The notes under the pieces are model-generated. The model did not search any database, had not been told where the DNA came from, and was given only the letters and a program-made list of their open reading frames with translations. A stretch of DNA of 64,000 bases, taken from assembly GCA_013339895.1 (NCBI GenBank), contig JABACO010000010.1, positions 4,591,375 through 4,655,374 on the forward strand, in the 5' to 3' direction. This document shows positions 60,850 to 64,000 of this stretch, one piece after another. How positions within the stretch are numbered: the stretch's first letter is position 1; every line of letters starts with the position of its first letter. The position numbers and the translations under genes were made by a program. Source of the stretch: Ephydatia muelleri. Lineage: Eukaryota; Porifera; Demospongiae; Spongillida; Spongillidae.

Positions 60850-62179
60850 ATGCTGATGCTGCCATTTCACCACCTTTTGACTACACAACATTTGAGAACA
60901 ATGCATCGAACTTTACATTCAATTGTTCTGGAAATGGAGCATTTATTGTGTGGACAGTGGATGGATACTTTACTGGCGAAACTTACGTACTCACGAAAGG
61001 AATAAAACCTACACCCTTCATTGCAGTACCAGATGGACTTACTGTGTCCTCTCAGCTCATTGTTCCAACCACCAAAGCTAACAATAACATTTCAGTGATC
61101 TGTACAGTGCAGGATTCATTATTTAACATCCAGTCAAGTAATACAAGGAAACTATATGTTCAAGGTACAACACACTGTGATACAAATTCTTAATGTGAAC
61201 CTGTAGATGGACTGTATGCTCATTCTGGTAATGATAAGTCGTGCACTCTGTCTGGTCCTACTGTATGTCAGTAACACAATTACATGTAATCAATTCCACT
61301 GTATCCCCTTTCTCTGCTCATTTCTCAGCATGTTTTACATTTCTCAGCATGTTTTACATTTGTTCAGATACCAGTTCCGTGTTCTTTCTCATCCACATGT
61401 AGACTTACTACCACCACCACAGCAGTTTAAAATCAACTTCTCAAACAGAACTGTGTACCTCTCATGGGTAGCACCATATTCTCTTCAAGTGTCAACACCT
61501 CCCACCATTTCCCATTATGTTCTAAGTAACAATCTAACAAATGGCACAAAGACATTCAATAATCCTCCTATATTCAACCCTTTGGCATATTGTAACTACT
61601 CACTTGATCTGAGGGATCCATTTTTCATAAGTTTTCTATCTGATGGAGATGCAAATACAATCATGTTCAGCTATAATGGTGCAGTGGAGTTTACATTGTT
61701 TGCTGTCAATGGAGCTGGAAATGGGAATGCAGCTGCATATACTCTTGAGCTGCAAATGAGATCGCCAACAGGTTAGGAAATTCTCTGCTTTGCAGGCAAT
61801 ACGCTGACTGGTTGGAAGCTGCCTAAATTGAATATATACTCTGTACCATTCCATATTCGTGGACTTTGTCCTGTTATATCACACTTCAAGTACATATGCA
61901 TTACTTGCACATTTATATTTCTTCAGATGTGGCATCTCACCCAAACCAAACAATTCCAGCAGCAGGAAATACATCTTCTACACCTGCCAGCAACAATATT
62001 ACAACCACCGTACCTACATCTATCAGTTAGTTATTATTTCCAGCTTGATGGTGGTGTACTAGCTTGTATTTCTTCTTTCTTTTTCGGTTTAGTTGTTACT
62101 GTATGTGCTGTAATAATAGCAGTGATGGCTCTGCTAGTGCAGCCTGTTATAGTTATGTGTTGGTACAAAAAGAGACAAA
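60850..62179 (+). pseudogene. Ig + fibronectin-III membrane protein, gene C
   Basis: This is a third paralogue. 60850-61164 is an Ig-like exon (FNCSGNGAFIVWTVDG, ISVICTVQ). 61403-61771 is an FN3 exon (YLSWVAPYSLQ, ISHYVLSNN, LFAVNGAGNG). From 61927 comes a Ser/Thr-rich stalk (AAGNTSSTPASNNITTTVPT), then a membrane segment (LVVTVCAVIIAVMALLVQPV) and a basic stop-transfer (CWYKKRQ) ending at a GTAAGT donor at 62179. Ig and FN3 exons are intact and in phase 1. The stalk and membrane parts lie in different frames, so there is a break, a missed splice or a sequence error. The stalk and membrane parts differ from A and B. No tail exon was found before the Gypsy-like fragment downstream. Confidence 0.6.
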
Positions 62180-62289
62180 GTAAGTTAACGCAAATGAGTG
62201 TTGTACTATTATGTAGTTGTACATGTGCATGGGATTGGGTGGAGTGTGCTTGACGCAGAATCATTATTCTCCTTTTACACAATACTTCA

Positions 62290-63830
62290 TGCGTTGTTTA
62301 GTGATGGCTCATATCCGTCTTGAGCCCTCAGAGGCATTCAATTTTAAGAACCCTGATGATTGGAGTCGTAGGATACGACACTTTCAACAGTTTCGCATAG
62401 CCTCTGCCTGGACAAGGGAGCAGAAATGAAACAGGTCAGTACACTACTTTACTGTCTTGGCAAGGAGGCAGCAATTCTGTCTTCAATCAACAACATGGGG
62501 ATGACCACAAGAAAGTAGTTGCGAAGTTAGACTGCTACTTTCTGTTCAGATGCAATGTTATTCTTGAGCATGCTAGATTCAATAGAAGGAACCAGGGTGA
62601 AAACGAGGCAGCAGAAATGTACATAATGCCTTTATACAGCTTGGTAGAACACAGCAACTATTGAGACCGGACTGATGAAATGATTCGAGACCATTTAATG
62701 GTTGGGATCTGTGACAAAGCAATTTCTGAGAAGCAACAATTGGAAGCTGATCTCACCCTAGAGAGGGCAAAGGTCACGCACGGTTCACTGACAGGGCATG
62801 AACAGCAGCAAGTGCTGAATGGAGCTGTGAGTCCATCAGTCACCACAACTCCAGATGCCCTTGATGAAATACACACACAGAGAGGTGCAATCAACAAATG
62901 AAGCAATAAAGGGGCAACTCCTAATAAGGTTTCAAGACAGACAGTTGAAGCCTTGCACTCGATGTGGTAAGGATAGCACCAACGTCAGGCATGTCCAGCC
63001 AAGGACGTCAAGTGCCATTGGTGTCAAAGGATAGGACTTTACCGTTTTCAGTGCTTTTCATCTAGTTCAGTGGCAAAAGTACACACATATATCAATAGCC
63101 ACATGATCTTTTCGCGGTGCAAATAACGGCAGTTCATGGATGGGGAAGTTAAATATGTCAGGGAAGATGATGCAATTCAAATTAGACACAGGAGCTGAAT
63201 TAAGTGCAATTTCCCGACACCACTTCAGATCCTTCAAAGGGCATAAGCTGATGAAACCAAGTAGGACTCTTAATGGTCCAGTATGTGGTGCTTATGAGGT
63301 TATTGGTCAGTTTGATGGCAGGCTCAGTCATGGTAGGAAATACGTGATACAAACCATTTATGTTGTTAAAGGCCTAAGAAACAATCAATTAGACCTTTGC
63401 AGCTATTGTGGCCCCTAAACCTGGTAGCCCCTGTTTGACATGACTACAACTGCAAATGCTGATATTATTGATAGGTTTTCTAGCTCTGTTTCAAGATCTA
63501 GGAGACCTGGGAGAGCCATACGACATACAGATTAAACCAGAGGTGAAACGAAATTCTGTTTCCCGCCCTGCTACGTCCACAGGTTAAAGCAGAAGTTGTC
63601 TGAATGGAAGCAGAAGGAGTCATCTCTCGTACCCACACCTTGGTGTGCAGAGATGGTCATTGCCCCGAAGAACAGCTCCATCCGCATATGTGTAGATTTC
63701 AAACCACTGAATGCCATATCATTTGACATGCATCCACTATAAATAGTGATGAAACCCTTGCACAACTATCAGGTGCAAAGATGCTTAGTAAGCTGGATTC
63801 CAACAGCAGATTTTGGTAAACCCCACCGTG
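62290..63830 (+). mobile_element. Gypsy-like retrotransposon fragment, gag to RT (fossil)
   Basis: In order: a gag-like region (62306-62905; FNFKNPDDWSRRIRHFQQFR, later LMVGICDKAISEKQQLEAD), a cysteine-containing word (RCGKDS) near 62960, protease (63140-63418; FKLDTGAELSAISRHHF), and the start of a reverse transcriptase (about 63560-63825; PKNSSIRICVDFKPLNAI). The type resembles Gypsy elements of the K02A2.6-like group. No LTR was seen. It is broken, with several interruptions, and is older than the 39-48 kb element. It lies just downstream of gene C. Confidence 0.75.
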
Positions 63831-63872
63831 GGTGGGGTTTACCAAAATCTGCTGTTGGAATCCAGCTTACTA
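63786..63872. repeat. 87-bp palindrome
   Basis: TAGTAAGCTGGATTCCAACA at 63786 and its inverse ending at 63872 meet at CCACCGTGGGTGG with almost no loop. The left arm is reverse-transcriptase-like sequence of the fragment above. Confidence 0.9.
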
Positions 63873-63982
63873 ATAATAGTGTCCATATGAATGTGGTTAG
63901 TAAGTAGTTCTAATTTTCCTATAGAGGCACTATAGGAAAATTAGAACTACTTACTAACCTCATTCATATGGACACTATTATT
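63872..63982. repeat. 111-bp palindrome, directly adjacent
   Basis: AATAATAGTGTCCATATGAA at 63872 and its inverse ending at 63982 have arms of about 53 bp and a 5-bp centre (AGGCA), with one mismatch. It abuts the preceding palindrome, so the window ends in two tandem cruciform-type structures. Confidence 0.9.
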
Positions 63983-64000
63983 TTCATAAGTTCCCATTTG

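Noticed and set aside
1-64000. tRNA, rRNA, CRISPR array, riboswitch or bacterial-type operon
   Set aside because: Looked for by eye on both strands; no cloverleaf arms, rRNA core words, spaced direct repeats with unique spacers, or Shine-Dalgarno-led gene rows were found.

Overview
The window reads as genomic DNA of an early-branching marine animal, most likely a demosponge. The signs are short GT-AG introns (often 50-100 bp), very dense and diverse transposons, long GT/CA and minisatellite arrays, and a small multicopy family of Ig + fibronectin-III membrane proteins. The organism call is inference. No rRNA, tRNA, CRISPR array or bacterial operon was seen.

Layout. 1-1592: 3' end of a Ty3/Gypsy fossil with its LTR. 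4080-5472, 9538-10947 and 60850-62179: three paralogous Ig-FN3-transmembrane genes, each with some damage. 11371-12360 (minus) and 55731-57952 (plus): two unrecognised multi-exon genes. 12843-19514, 28558-29516 and 32015-36936: three copies of one DNA transposon, here called element K. Copy 3 carries an apparently complete 14-exon DDE transposase (581 aa by my splice model) on the plus strand and a convergent two-exon gene with a P2X7-C-like cysteine domain on the minus strand. Copy 1 is interrupted by a 2.8-kb CACTA-like element (C1, 13813-16615, 3-bp target duplication CAG).

19820-28290 holds the relic of a transposon gene on the minus strand. Its N-terminal part resembles the zinc-binding N-terminus of RAG1 (N-RAG-TP type) and its C-terminal part carries GEQGAESIHA. 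The relic is split by a 6658-bp CACTA-like element (C2, 20559-27216, matching terminal repeats, target duplication TCA), which itself holds a 2.5-kb minisatellite of 24-bp units.

38526-48900 is a three-level nest. A short TA-flanked element with terminal repeats is the host of a Ty3/Gypsy element on the minus strand (39332-48592, LTRs that look identical, target duplication CTAC). That element is in turn interrupted by a 6.3-kb segment flanked by CATG (39614-45914), which brings in a ten-exon gene of an uncharacterised family expanded in sponges and cnidarians. An 85-bp stretch just upstream of this gene recurs at 3337-3420.

The right third (49-64 kb) has copies of a foldback repeat, including one near-perfect 0.8-kb palindrome at 53255-54071, a 1.4-kb polypurine minisatellite (57890-59330), hairpins, and a broken Gypsy-like fragment at the right edge.

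Nothing here works as an operon. The genes are independent host loci and mobile elements, and the main story is layered insertion. All family names rest on motif recognition by eye; no database search was run.
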